Shown: in pieces, positions 13,780-22,156 of the stretch | Layout of the letters: each line of letters begins with the position of its first letter | How positions within the stretch are numbered: position 1 is the stretch's first letter | NCBI GenBank assembly: GCA_947584375.1 | Contig: CANPWL010000019.1 | Coordinates: forward strand, 1-36,814 | Length of the DNA stretch: 36,814 bases | DNA from: an uncultured Clostridia bacterium | GTDB taxonomy: Bacteria; Bacillota; Clostridia; Oscillospirales; Ruminococcaceae | Direction: 5' to 3' | Notes under the pieces: model-generated | What the model was told of the DNA's origin: nothing | Databases searched by the model: none | The model's input: the letters and a program-made list of their open reading frames with translations, nothing else | Made by a program: the position numbers and the translations under genes

Positions 13780-15180
13780 TCAAAACGGCATTCCTTTTCC
13801 GTGATAGCCGCCATTTCCCGGCATACTTGGAATGTTTCCTCCCAAGCCGCTTAGCATATTTCGCATTTTCTTTTTGCTTTTTCCTTTGCCTGACATACCA
13901 AGCTGTTTCATCATTTTATTCATCTGTTCATATTGTTTTAAAAGACGGTTGACATCTTCCACTTTAGTTCCGCTTCCCGAGGCAATTCTTCGTTTTCTGT
14001 TAGGATTTATAATACTTGGTTTTTCTCGTTCAGCAGGAGTCATAGACTGAATTATGGCCTCAAGTCTTGTAAACTGCTTTTCATCTATATCAGCGTCTTT
14101 TATCTGATTACCTATTCCGGGAATCATTCCTAGAAGAGATTTAACGGAACCCATCTTCTGAATCTGTTTGAGTTGACTTAAAAGATCGGTCAAATCAAAG
14201 CCTTTTTCCTTGACTTTCTTTGCAAGACGTTTAGCGTCCTCCTCATCAACATTTTCAGACGCTTTTTCTATGAGTGTAAGCATATCTCCCATACCGAGAA
14301 TTCTGGAAGCCATTCGCTCCGGATGAAAAACTTCAAACTCGTCAAGCTTTTCACCTATACCTACAAACTTTATTGGCTTTCCCGTAACTGCTAGAACGGA
14401 AAGCGCCGCACCGCCTCTGGTGTCAGAATCAAGCTTTGTCAGAATAACGCTGTCTATACCCAAAGCCTTGTCGAAGCTTTCGGCAACATTGACCGCATCT
14501 TGTCCGGTCATAGCGTCAACAACAAGAATAATTTCGTTAGGCTCAGCAATTTTCTTAATATCCAAGAGCTCGTTCATAAGCTCTTCGTCTATATGAAGAC
14601 GTCCTGCAGTATCAAGCAGAACAAGGTCGTTTCCGTGGTCGCCGGCGTGTTTAAGCGCTTCTTTTACAATCTTTCTTGGGTTTATCTGTCCCATTTCAAA
14701 AACGGGAACGCCTGCTTTTTCACCGACTATTTTTAACTGGTCTATGGCTGCGGGACGGTAAACGTCACAAGCAACCAAAAGCGGACGTTTACTTTGCTTT
14801 TCTTTAAAGTATTTTGCAAGTTTTGCAGAGTGAGTAGTTTTACCGCTTCCTTGAAGTCCGCACATCATTACGATGCAAGGCGGTTTGTTAGGAAAGTTGA
14901 TTTTAGCGTTTGATTCTCCCATAAGAGCAACAAGCTCATCGTTAACAATTTTAATAACCTGTTGGGCAGGGGTAAGGCTGTTTAAAACCTCTTCACCGAC
15001 TGCACGTTCTGAAACCTTTGATACAAAATCTTTTACTACCTTATAGCTTACATCTGCTTCAAGCAATGCCATTTTAACTTCACGCATTGCAGCTTTAACA
15101 TCAGCTTCGTTAAGCTTTCCTTTATTTTTAAGACGCTTGAAAACGCCGTTTAATTTTTCTGATAGACCTTCAAACGCCAT
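13780..15180 (-). CDS. ffh: Signal recognition particle protein Ffh, 466 aa
   Basis: This is the GTPase subunit of the bacterial SRP, which binds 4.5S/6S RNA and delivers nascent membrane proteins to FtsY. The N domain starts MAFEGLSEKLNGVFKRL. The G domain shows GLQGSGKTTHSAKLA (P loop), DVYRPAAIDQL, LLDTAGRLH and LTKLDSDTRGGA. The Met-rich M domain begins about residue 300 with GMGDMLTLIEKA and has the signal-sequence and RNA-binding region MGSVKSLLGMIPGIG plus INPNRKRRIASGSGT. The C-terminus is Lys/Gly/Met-rich. AGGAGA precedes the ATG. It follows ylxM in the usual order. Confidence 0.98.
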   Translation of the reverse strand: MAFEGLSEKLNGVFKRLKNKGKLNEADVKAAMREVKMALLEADVSYKVVKDFVSKVSERAVGEEVLNSLTPAQQVIKIVNDELVALMGESNAKINFPNKPPCIVMMCGLQGSGKTTHSAKLAKYFKEKQSKRPLLVACDVYRPAAIDQLKIVGEKAGVPVFEMGQINPRKIVKEALKHAGDHGNDLVLLDTAGRLHIDEELMNELLDIKKIAEPNEIILVVDAMTGQDAVNVAESFDKALGIDSVILTKLDSDTRGGAALSVLAVTGKPIKFVGIGEKLDEFEVFHPERMASRILGMGDMLTLIEKASENVDEEDAKRLAKKVKEKGFDLTDLLSQLKQIQKMGSVKSLLGMIPGIGNQIKDADIDEKQFTRLEAIIQSMTPAEREKPSIINPNRKRRIASGSGTKVEDVNRLLKQYEQMNKMMKQLGMSGKGKSKKKMRNMLSGLGGNIPSMPGNGGYHGKGMPF

Positions 15181-15265
15181 AAGTAATCTCCTTTGCTAAT
15201 TTGTTGTTTACTATACAATTTATTGATAACAGATAATTGAAATATATATCATTTAAAATTATTTA

Positions 15266-15688
15266 TTACTTAACGATCTTAAATCCGCTTTCTTTTGGCG
15301 CGTCAATATTTTCCTCAATCTCAAAAAGGTTGCTGTTTTGGTCAATATATCCGATGATAGCCTCGCTTCTTGCAACAATACTTCTTGTAAAGCTTATTGT
15401 TTTACACTCTTCAATTATGAGCTTTGTTTGCTCCTTTAAATTTTTGATAAAGTCATCATACTTTCTGATTTTTTTCAAATAACCCAACTTTTCTTCAAGG
15501 TCAATAAGAGTTTCCTCGCCGCGTTTAATACTGTCACGGACGCCTTGCCTTGTTATACCGAGATTTTCAGCGATTTCTGCAAGAGAGAGGTCATCAAAAT
15601 AATAAAGCTCAAGAACATCTTTTTGCTTTTCTGTAAGCATATAACCGTAAATGTCGATCAAAATAGTTATATCAAGATTCTTTGCCAT
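15266..15688 (-). CDS. ylxM: YlxM/p13-family SRP-associated DNA-binding protein, 140 aa
   Basis: This belongs to the UPF0122 family (YlxM), a helix-turn-helix protein that accompanies ffh and has been reported in streptococci to act with the SRP. The HTH region is GYMLTEKQKDVLELYYFDDL then SLAEIAENLGITRQGVRDSI, like a sigma-70 region 4. It is followed by the helical stretch KRGEETLIDLEEKLGYLKK. The family is normally about 110 aa; this one carries a C-terminal tail ending IEENIDAPKESGFKIVK. It is the first gene of the operon, behind a perfect consensus promoter. Confidence 0.93.
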   Translation of the reverse strand: MAKNLDITILIDIYGYMLTEKQKDVLELYYFDDLSLAEIAENLGITRQGVRDSIKRGEETLIDLEEKLGYLKKIRKYDDFIKNLKEQTKLIIEECKTISFTRSIVARSEAIIGYIDQNSNLFEIEENIDAPKESGFKIVK

Positions 15689-15777
15689 TAAAATCTAACC
15701 TCTCTTATATAATAAAGACGTTTAAGACTGATGTTTACATAGCAACAATGTAAAGCATACAACCTTTACAAATATGT

Positions 15778-15806
15778 ATTATAACCTAAGTTTACTGAAT
15801 TGTCAA
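15778..15806 (-). promoter_or_regulatory. Consensus promoter of the ylxM-ffh-rpsP-khpA operon
   Basis: On the minus strand TTGACA (15806-15801) and TATAAT (15783-15778) are both perfect and exactly 17 bp apart. Transcription would start near 15771, giving a leader of about 80 bases with a small GTAAAG/CTTTAC hairpin. Confidence 0.88.
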
Positions 15807-15835
15807 TACTTTTTTAAAAATTTTATTATAACAAA

Positions 15836-15862
15836 TAAAAATACAGCCCGACGGACTGTATT
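15836..15862 (-). terminator. Terminator after mgtE
   Basis: On the minus strand the arms AATACAG and CTGTATT are joined by a GC-rich inner stem TCC-GTC-GGG, followed by TTTTATTTG. It lies about 45 bases after the mgtE stop. Confidence 0.85.
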
Positions 15863-15906
15863 AAAAGTATTTAATTAAACTTGAATGAGTATGTATAAAT
15901 TGATAT

Positions 15907-17274
15907 TTAACCCAAAGTGTTAAATATCATTATTGCTATGTTGCAATATAAAAATACAGAGCATGCGTCAACAATAGTTGAAATAAGAGGCGCTGCCATA
16001 ATTGCAGGGTCAAAGTGAAGTTTTTTTGCAATCATAGGAAGAACACAGCCTACTGTTTTTGCAAGTATAACAGTTGCTATGATGGAAAGTCCTATTACAA
16101 ATCCAAGAAGTGCTGAATTAACATCAGCGTCATTTCGGTATACAAACCATATTCTGACTCCGTTTACCGCCGCCAGAATAAAGCTCACTAGCAGAGCTAT
16201 TCTAAATTCTTTAAACATTACCTTAAAAAAGTCTTTAAATTCTATTTCGTCAAGAGCAAGGCTTCTTATGACGATTGTTGATGATTGAGAACCGCAGTTG
16301 CCTCCTGTACCTGTAAGCATGGGAACAAAAGAGAATAATATGGGTATTGACACCAAAAGATTCTCATAGTGGTTTATCACAGCACCTGACAGGGTAGCTG
16401 ACAGCATCAAAAACAAAAGCCACGGTATTCTGCTTTTTGCATGGGAAAAAACAGAGGTGTTGAAATATGATTCATCAGTGGGCGAGATACCTGCCATCTT
16501 GTGAATATCCTCAGTTGTTTCTTCATGGATAACATCGATAATATCGTCGACTGTGATAATTCCGACTATTCTTTTTTCGTTATCAACAACAGGTATAGCC
16601 ATAAGGTCGTAATTTCTTATAGTGTTTGCAACCTCTTCCTGGTCATCAAGGGTGTTCGCATAAATTATATTTGTATCCATGATGTCTTGGATCTTGGTTT
16701 CTTCATCTGCGGTGATAAGGTCAAGAAGTTCAACTGTTCCTATTAGTTTCCTTAATTCGGTTACATAACAGGTATATATTGTTTCCTTAACAACACCGAC
16801 CTGTCTTATCTTTTTCATAGCATCCGCAACGGTCATATCCTTTGCAAAGAAAACATATTCGATAGTCATAAGACTTCCTGCACTGTCATCAGGATAGTTT
16901 AAGACTTCATTGATCCTTTTTCTTGTTTGGGAATCTGTATTTTTTAAAATTCTTGATACGACATTTGCAGGCATTTCCTCAATAAGGTCCACCGTGTCGT
17001 CAAGAAACAATTCATCTAAAACTCTTCTAAGTTCGTTTTCAGAAAAGGAGTTGATAAGTTTTTCCTGAATTTCACTGGGCAGGTATGAAAATATTTCGGA
17101 CGCATTATCTTTGGGAAGAATTCTGAACACCAAAGTTAAATCCATTTCATCAATTTCTTCCATCAATGATGCGACATCATATGGATTCAGGTCTTTTAAG
17201 AAAGCCTTAAGCTTTGTATACTGCTTGTTTTCAATAAACTCAATGGCAGTTTGCTGAATTGTTTTTTCGTCCAT
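15907..17274 (-). CDS. mgtE: Magnesium transporter MgtE, 455 aa
   Basis: This is an integral-membrane Mg2+ channel whose cytoplasmic part senses Mg2+ and closes the pore. The N domain (about residues 1-130) has the helical repeats with DLNPYDVASLMEEIDEMDL and VDLIEEMPANVVSRIL. The two CBS domains follow (about 130-255) with TCYVTELRKLIGTVELLDLI and MAIPVVDNEKRIVGIITVDD. Five membrane helices end the protein; the family motif MLTGTGGNCGSQSSTIVIR is present. ATG 17274 has AGGAGG 8 bases upstream; the ATG two codons earlier is too close. It is preceded by an M-box riboswitch, a terminator and a small leader ORF, and followed by a terminator. Confidence 0.97.
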   Translation of the reverse strand: MDEKTIQQTAIEFIENKQYTKLKAFLKDLNPYDVASLMEEIDEMDLTLVFRILPKDNASEIFSYLPSEIQEKLINSFSENELRRVLDELFLDDTVDLIEEMPANVVSRILKNTDSQTRKRINEVLNYPDDSAGSLMTIEYVFFAKDMTVADAMKKIRQVGVVKETIYTCYVTELRKLIGTVELLDLITADEETKIQDIMDTNIIYANTLDDQEEVANTIRNYDLMAIPVVDNEKRIVGIITVDDIIDVIHEETTEDIHKMAGISPTDESYFNTSVFSHAKSRIPWLLFLMLSATLSGAVINHYENLLVSIPILFSFVPMLTGTGGNCGSQSSTIVIRSLALDEIEFKDFFKVMFKEFRIALLVSFILAAVNGVRIWFVYRNDADVNSALLGFVIGLSIIATVILAKTVGCVLPMIAKKLHFDPAIMAAPLISTIVDACSVFLYCNIAIMIFNTLG

Positions 17275-17320
17275 CGGCATATCCTCCTTAATTTATTTAG
17301 CAAGACAGCCGTGGGTTTAC

Positions 17321-17404
17321 TTATTTGTTACGGACAGCTAAAGTCCGGAAAATAATAAGCGTCCCTCGCGGCTTTGAAGATTTGTTTTTACTTCCGCTGT
17401 CCAT
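17321..17404 (-). CDS. 27-codon leader ORF between the M-box and mgtE
   Basis: A short frame starts at ATG 17404 with an excellent AAAGGAG site 8 bases before it and ends at 17321, 46 bases before mgtE. The peptide begins MDSGSKNKSSKPRGTLII and ends FRTLAVRNK; it is basic, with no membrane helix. Its first bases, GGACAGC (17402-17396), can pair with GCTGTCC at 17338-17332 within the same ORF, or the shorter GACAGC part with GCTGTC at 17309-17304, just before the mgtE ribosome site. The alternatives exclude each other, which is the hallmark of translation-coupled leader control. Whether the peptide itself has a function is unknown. Confidence 0.6.
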   Translation of the reverse strand: MDSGSKNKSSKPRGTLIIFRTLAVRNK

Positions 17405-17431
17405 AATATCAACTCCTTTATTTTTAAAATA

Positions 17432-17494
17432 TAAAAATAATCTTCTCATAGGTGATAACGCATGCATGAATGCTTAAACCAAATCAGAAGATTA
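17432..17494 (-). terminator. Riboswitch-controlled terminator in the mgtE leader
   Basis: On the minus strand AATCTTCT (17493-17486) pairs with AGAAGATT (17446-17439) around a 39-base loop that contains its own GCATTCATGCATGC-type hairpin. ATTTTTATATTTT follows. It directly follows the M-box aptamer and is the probable Mg2+-dependent expression platform. Confidence 0.75.
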
Positions 17495-17529
17495 TAATAA
17501 TATAATGATACAGTACTATAATGACTGCA

Positions 17530-17693
17530 AACGTTCAAGCTTCAGCTTCACAGGGCATAGAATTATTGCGTTGGAACTGCGTTAGGTTATGCCTTGAATT
17601 CGACATAGCCTGTTGACCAGCTGATAGTGTCTCCACCATTTTGCGGCAGCATTCCGTATCCCTTTGGTAGCCTCACCTACCGAATTATTTAAT
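17530..17693 (-). promoter_or_regulatory. M-box (ykoK leader) magnesium riboswitch
   Basis: The minus strand carries the conserved M-box beginning TCGGTAGGTGAGGCTACC (about 17684-17667), then GGGATACGGA and ATGCTGCCGC, GGTCAACAGG in the middle and a distal TATGCC...GGCATA arm pair. These match the remembered consensus GTTAGGTGAGGCTCC, GATACGCTGCTGCC and GGTCAACAG closely. The class binds several Mg2+ ions and turns off Mg2+ importer genes when Mg2+ is plentiful. The target here is mgtE. The boundaries are approximate. Confidence 0.93.
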
Positions 17694-17700
17694 TTATAAT

Positions 17701-17729
17701 ATTATATGTTATTTTTCTGTTTTTGTCAA
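17701..17729 (-). promoter_or_regulatory. Consensus promoter of the M-box/mgtE unit
   Basis: On the minus strand TTGACA (17729-17724) and TATAAT (17706-17701) are perfect and 17 bp apart. Transcription would begin about 17694, right at the first base of the aptamer. The stretch from 17730 to 18050 is AT-rich and shows nothing else certain. Confidence 0.9.
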
Positions 17730-18050
17730 TGTTTTTTGAGCATATAATTAAATATAGTAAGCCGGTCAAAAAGGGTTAATAAAACGAAAATTTTAATATA
17801 AAGTTAAAGTTCTAATAACCGATATATAATTTATTGGGACAAAATTTGATTTAACATTTAACAAACGAATATAGTTTTCACATTTTAATAAATAAGTTAA
17901 GTATTATGAACAAAATAGAACTACTTATTTTTGTAGAAGTTTAACAAAATAAATGCATTTTATTTATAAAATTTAAAACTATATTGAAAATATAATTTAA
18001 AAATGATATACTTAATAAAAGAAAAGTCTTTATTATACGAGGTGATATTT

Positions 18051-19976
18051 TTGTATAAATTTGATAAACCGGTTGTAGCGGTATGTATGTCAAAAATCCA
18101 TGAACAAATGCATAAGAATTTACTGTATTCTCTATGTAAAAATGCGGAGAAAAAAGGCTTTTATCTACATTTTTTTAATGTGTTTACGGATTTGTATAAT
18201 AAAGATAATAATGATTTGGGCGAGCAAAGTGTATTTGAACTGATTGACTACAAAAGCTTGTCAGTGCTTGTTATTCTTTCTGAAACAATAAAAGATGAGT
18301 TGGTATTGAACAATATTATTCAAAAAGCAAGAAGCAATAATGTTCCTATTATATCGGTTGATAAAAAGATAGACGGATGCTATAATGTTCTGTACGACTA
18401 TTACTGCATTGAGAAGATAATTACTCATGTAATAGAAGTTCACAAGTGTAAAAAAATTGCATTTATGGCAGGTATGCGTAACAACGCTTTTTCTGATGAA
18501 AGAATAAGTACATTTAAAAGTGTTTTATCAGAACACGGTATTCCTGTTCGTGAGGATTGGATCTTATACGGCGACTTTTGGGAATATCCTGCAAGGCTGG
18601 CATGTGAAGAAATGCTGAAGAATACAGACGAACTGCCGGAGGCTATCATATGTGCTAATGATTCTATGGCTATTGCAGTTTGCACAACATTATTTGAACA
18701 CGGTATAAGGGTGCCTGATGATGTTATTGTTACAGGTTTTGATGGCATAGAACTGGGTAAATTTTATACGCCGAGAATAACAACTGCCAATGATGACAAG
18801 ATAAAAACAGGAGAAGTAATTACAGATATTATTAAGGATATACTTGACGGAAACCCTCCTGAAAATAAAAATTTTAATGTTGAATATGAGATTGTGTATT
18901 CGCAATCCTGCGGATGTGAAAAGATTCATTCAAATAATTTTAACGACCATGTTGAAGCTTTGTATACTGAGTTGGGTGAATTCAAGCATAATCAGACTTA
19001 TATGAATCAGATGGTCGTTCATCTTACTGATGGGATAACGCTTGATGAAGTGCCGTATGCTGTTAAAAGCTATCTGTCAGAGCGTGAATATGACAGCATT
19101 TCTGTGTGCTTAAATGCAAAGCTTTTTGAAAATTCTGATTTGGTTTCAATTTCACACGATGCAATTTTAAAAAGTGATTCTATGATACTTATGTGTCAGT
19201 TGATACACGGTGAATACCATGTGCCTTTTACAGAGTTTAATATCAAAGAGCTTTTGCCGAATATGGGTAAAATACAAAGTTTAAATAATCAGCTTTTGTT
19301 TATGCCGCTTCATTGTCAGCAAAAGGTGTTCGGATATTTTGTAGCAAGCTATGAGGTCGATTCAATCAATTACCAGAGGTTATATGAACTGACAATTAAT
19401 TTTGAACAGGCTTTGGATACGATCATTAACCAGACCCGTCTTATTGCAATGAATAAGAGACTCAATGATCTGTATTGCCATGATCCTTTGACCGGGGTTT
19501 TAAACAGACGTGGATTCTATCAGGAGTATACGCGGCTTACCAAACAGATAAGCGGGGATGACGAATGGCTGCATGTATTCTCAATCGACATTAACAGATT
19601 GAAATATATAAATGACACATTTGGTCACAATGAGGGAGATTATTCAATAAAAACAATTGCGAGAATTGCTGAAACCTGTGCTGGAAGCGGAGGTATTTGT
19701 GCAAGATTCGGCGGAGATGAGTTTGTTGTTGCTATGTTTGATAAGGAGACGGGAGAAACATCCAGCAGTTTTATTGAATACTTCCGTAAAATGATGAAGG
19801 ATTTCAATGACCGCCATCATAAGGATTATGAAGTTATGGCAAGCGTCGGGGTATGCTCGGCTAAGTATTACGATGATATTAATGTTGACGAATTAATGCT
19901 TAGTGCGGATAAAGAGATGTATGTTCAGAAAGAAAGATCCAGACGTGATAATTTCAGAAAATCCAGAAGGGATTGA
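18051..19976 (+). CDS. Cytosolic periplasmic-binding-domain diguanylate cyclase, 641 aa
   Basis: This is a c-di-GMP synthase fused to a sugar-binding fold. Residues about 1-275 form a LacI/RbsB-type binding domain without an HTH and without signal peptide or membrane helix: KPVVAVCMSKIHEQM, FELIDYKSLSVLVIL, AIICANDSMAIAVC and VIVTGFDGIELGKFYTPRIT. A Cys motif SQSCGCEK follows. A middle region of about 150 residues joins to the GGDEF domain (about 475-640) with FSIDINRLKYINDTFGHNEG and the intact active site RFGGDEFVVAMF. The frame is open 16 codons further up, but the strong GAGGTGAT site is placed 5-6 bases before TTG 18051, which is chosen. It is monocistronic and probably senses an intracellular ligand. 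Confidence 0.9.
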   Translation: MYKFDKPVVAVCMSKIHEQMHKNLLYSLCKNAEKKGFYLHFFNVFTDLYNKDNNDLGEQSVFELIDYKSLSVLVILSETIKDELVLNNIIQKARSNNVPIISVDKKIDGCYNVLYDYYCIEKIITHVIEVHKCKKIAFMAGMRNNAFSDERISTFKSVLSEHGIPVREDWILYGDFWEYPARLACEEMLKNTDELPEAIICANDSMAIAVCTTLFEHGIRVPDDVIVTGFDGIELGKFYTPRITTANDDKIKTGEVITDIIKDILDGNPPENKNFNVEYEIVYSQSCGCEKIHSNNFNDHVEALYTELGEFKHNQTYMNQMVVHLTDGITLDEVPYAVKSYLSEREYDSISVCLNAKLFENSDLVSISHDAILKSDSMILMCQLIHGEYHVPFTEFNIKELLPNMGKIQSLNNQLLFMPLHCQQKVFGYFVASYEVDSINYQRLYELTINFEQALDTIINQTRLIAMNKRLNDLYCHDPLTGVLNRRGFYQEYTRLTKQISGDDEWLHVFSIDINRLKYINDTFGHNEGDYSIKTIARIAETCAGSGGICARFGGDEFVVAMFDKETGETSSSFIEYFRKMMKDFNDRHHKDYEVMASVGVCSAKYYDDINVDELMLSADKEMYVQKERSRRDNFRKSRRD

Positions 19977-19996
19977 TTATTTTAAAAGATATAATT

Positions 19997-20030
19997 ACAG
20001 CGGAAAGATATGCTTTCTGCTGTTTTTTTA
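19997..20030 (+). terminator. Terminator after the diguanylate cyclase
   Basis: ACAGCGGAAAG pairs with CTTTCTGCTGT around an ATAT-type loop, with one wobble, followed by a run of seven T. Between it and the promoter at 20180 the sequence is AT-rich with nothing recognised. Confidence 0.88.
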
Positions 20031-20179
20031 TTTTGAGTATTTATTTTAATTATAATCAAATAATAATATAAATTCTGTCATTTAATAAAATATCATATTA
20101 TGTTTTAATGGTTTAAATAATATATAGTTGTTTTATAAAGCTAATGATTACAACATATAGTGGTAGAAGTTAGAGAAAT

Positions 20180-20220
20180 AAGTCAAATTTGTTGACTTTT
20201 AATATTTATTGTTGTATAAT
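20180..20220 (+). promoter_or_regulatory. Promoter of the wall-polymer cluster with overlapping inverted repeat
   Basis: TTGACT (20192-20197) and TATAAT (20215-20220) are 17 bp apart. The inverted repeat AAGTCAA (20180-20186) / TTGACTT (20192-20198) with a 5-base spacer overlaps the -35 box. This could be a repressor site; no regulator gene is adjacent. Confidence 0.7.
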
Positions 20221-20258
20221 ACTTATCGAGTATATGTTAGTAAATTAAACCATATTTT

Positions 20259-21428
20259 ATGCCAAAAAAGATAAAAGCAGGTGATATTATATTTTTTATA
20301 AAACAGTGCTTAAAGATGGCTTTACAGAATATCATACTGCCTGTTGTTTATTTTTTTGCAAAAACAAGACATATAGTAAATGGCTTGGTAGTTTTCGCAG
20401 ACGCTCATCACGATAATTGCCCTATAAGTATGGAATATATTTATCAAAGGCTAAAAAGTGACAGTGATTTTACGGTTTTGGAGTTTTTTCATGATTTCCA
20501 AAGCTGCGGAAGTTTTAGAAGTTTTAAATATTCAATTGAATTTATGAAGCTTTATGCAAAGGCTGAATTTGTTTTTATATGCGATAATTTTCTGCCTGTA
20601 TCCGCATGCAAAAAAAGAAAGGATACCACTGTGATTCAGCTTTGGCACGGATGCGGTGCGTTCAAGAAATTCGGATATGACACTTACGGAGATATTCCAA
20701 AGTATTATAAAGGTAACGTATATAAGAATTATGACATTGTAACAGTGTCGTCAGATGAATGTATAAATCATTTTGCAAGTGCTATGAGGCTTGACAAGAG
20801 CATATTCAAGCCGATAGGAGTAAGCCGTACAGACGCTTTTTTTGATGAAGATTTTATAGAACGGTCTAAGGAAATGTTTTTTAGGGAAAATCCTAATGCT
20901 AAGGGTAAAAAGGTCGTTTTATGGGCGCCTACCTTTCGGGGGAATCCTAGTAATCCTTATCAGGTAGGAGATATGGCTGTGATGGAGTTAGCGGCTCGTC
21001 TTTTTGCAAGTGATAGCTGGTATTTTGTTAATAAGTCGCATCCGCATATGAAAAAGCCTGTTATAGCTCAAACTGAGTCTGATATTCCGGTTGATATGAT
21101 TTTTCCTGTTGCGGATTTGCTGATAACTGATTATTCTTCAGTAATATATGAGTATGCGTTGTTTAAAAAACCGATATTGATATTTTCACCTGATTTGGAT
21201 GAATACAAGTCTGAAAGGGGCTTTTACCTGGATTTCGAGAGCTTGCCTGCCAAAATTATTACAAATGCAGACGAATTGACTTTGAGATCCGTTGAGGACG
21301 CCGTATCAGAGTTTGATGTAAATAAGATAAATAAATTTTTGGAAAAGTATATGACTTCTTGTGATGGGAAGTCAACTGACAGAATTATAGAATGTGTAAA
21401 AGAAATAAAAAAACAAAAACAAAAATAA
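20259..21428 (+). CDS. CDP-glycerol/CDP-ribitol phosphotransferase family protein, 389 aa
   Basis: This is a GT-B-fold polyol-phosphate transferase of the TagF/TagB/TarL family, acting at the inner membrane face on teichoic acid chains. The active-site region is VIQLWHGCGAFKKFG (about residues 125-139, His being catalytic in relatives). The second His is in VNKSHPHMKKP (about 256), and the donor site block is LLITDYSSVIYEYALF (about 286). An amphipathic, partly hydrophobic N-terminus precedes residue 40. The C-terminal tag SCDGKSTDRII recurs in the other transferases here. No clear ribosome site precedes the ATG, and the mRNA leader would be about 30 bases. It is first in the cluster and probably a primase or polymerase. 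Confidence 0.9.
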   Translation: MPKKIKAGDIIFFIKQCLKMALQNIILPVVYFFAKTRHIVNGLVVFADAHHDNCPISMEYIYQRLKSDSDFTVLEFFHDFQSCGSFRSFKYSIEFMKLYAKAEFVFICDNFLPVSACKKRKDTTVIQLWHGCGAFKKFGYDTYGDIPKYYKGNVYKNYDIVTVSSDECINHFASAMRLDKSIFKPIGVSRTDAFFDEDFIERSKEMFFRENPNAKGKKVVLWAPTFRGNPSNPYQVGDMAVMELAARLFASDSWYFVNKSHPHMKKPVIAQTESDIPVDMIFPVADLLITDYSSVIYEYALFKKPILIFSPDLDEYKSERGFYLDFESLPAKIITNADELTLRSVEDAVSEFDVNKINKFLEKYMTSCDGKSTDRIIECVKEIKKQKQK

Positions 21429-21441
21429 GGAGGATATCAGA

Positions 21442-22155
21442 ATGAAGAATGTTTATGGAGTAGTTCTTGCCGGCGGAAAAGGTACTCGAATGGGTAATGT
21501 TGAAAAGCCAAAGCAGTTTATGGAAATCGGCGGCAAGCCTATTATTATTCATACTATTGAGAAGTTTGTTGTTTGTCATGAGTTTGACAAGGTTTTGGTT
21601 TTGTCACCAAAGCAGTGGATAAACCATACTCAGGATTTGATAAAGAAGTTTATTCCAAATTGCGGTAATATAGTAGTTTTAGAGGGCGGTTCAACAAGAA
21701 ACGAAACTATTATGAATTCAATAAAATATATCGACGAGCAGGGCTGTTTAGATGAGAACACAATTATTGTTACTCACGATTCGGTGAGACCTTTTGTTAC
21801 TCACAGAATTTTAGAGGAAAACGTAAAATTCGCCAAGGAGTACGGTGCTTGCGATACGGTAATTCCTGCAACAGATACTATTGTTGAAAGCACAGACAAT
21901 AATCTTATTACAAATATACCGGATCGCTCTAAAATGTATCAGGGACAGACTCCGCAGACCTTTAAAGCACAGATGTTGAGAGAGCTTTACAGTTCTTTAA
22001 CCGAGGAAGAAAAAACTGTTCTTACCGATGCTTGCAAGATTTTAGTTTTAAAGGGTAAAAAAATTCATCTGGTTGATGGAGAAGTGTTTAACATAAAAAT
22101 AACCTATCCATATGATTTGCGTGTTGCCGAATCTTTGTTAGGGGGCGGGAAGTAA
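21442..22155 (+). CDS. tarI: D-ribitol-5-phosphate cytidylyltransferase (TarI-like), 237 aa
   Basis: This enzyme would join CTP and ribitol-5-phosphate to make CDP-ribitol. It is of the IspD-like cytidylyltransferase fold: GVVLAGGKGTRMG with the CTP-binding signature at residues 6-18, then EKPKQFMEIGGKPIIIHTIE, THDSVRPFVT, ATDTIVES and QTPQTFKAQML. IspD is the main alternative, but the gene is followed by tarJ with one base between and lies among CDP-polyol transferases, so TarI is much more likely. AAGGAGG precedes the ATG. The length matches the family. Confidence 0.93.
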   Translation: MKNVYGVVLAGGKGTRMGNVEKPKQFMEIGGKPIIIHTIEKFVVCHEFDKVLVLSPKQWINHTQDLIKKFIPNCGNIVVLEGGSTRNETIMNSIKYIDEQGCLDENTIIVTHDSVRPFVTHRILEENVKFAKEYGACDTVIPATDTIVESTDNNLITNIPDRSKMYQGQTPQTFKAQMLRELYSSLTEEEKTVLTDACKILVLKGKKIHLVDGEVFNIKITYPYDLRVAESLLGGGK

Positions 22156-22156
22156 T

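Noticed and set aside
17740-18050. Palindromic AT-rich stretches upstream of the diguanylate cyclase
   Set aside because: The region is so AT-rich that short inverted repeats are expected by chance, and no promoter boxes could be assigned with confidence.
21442-22155. IspD of the isoprenoid pathway
   Set aside because: The fold is shared, but coupling to tarJ and the transferase neighbours favours TarI. A role in isoprenoid synthesis cannot be fully excluded.
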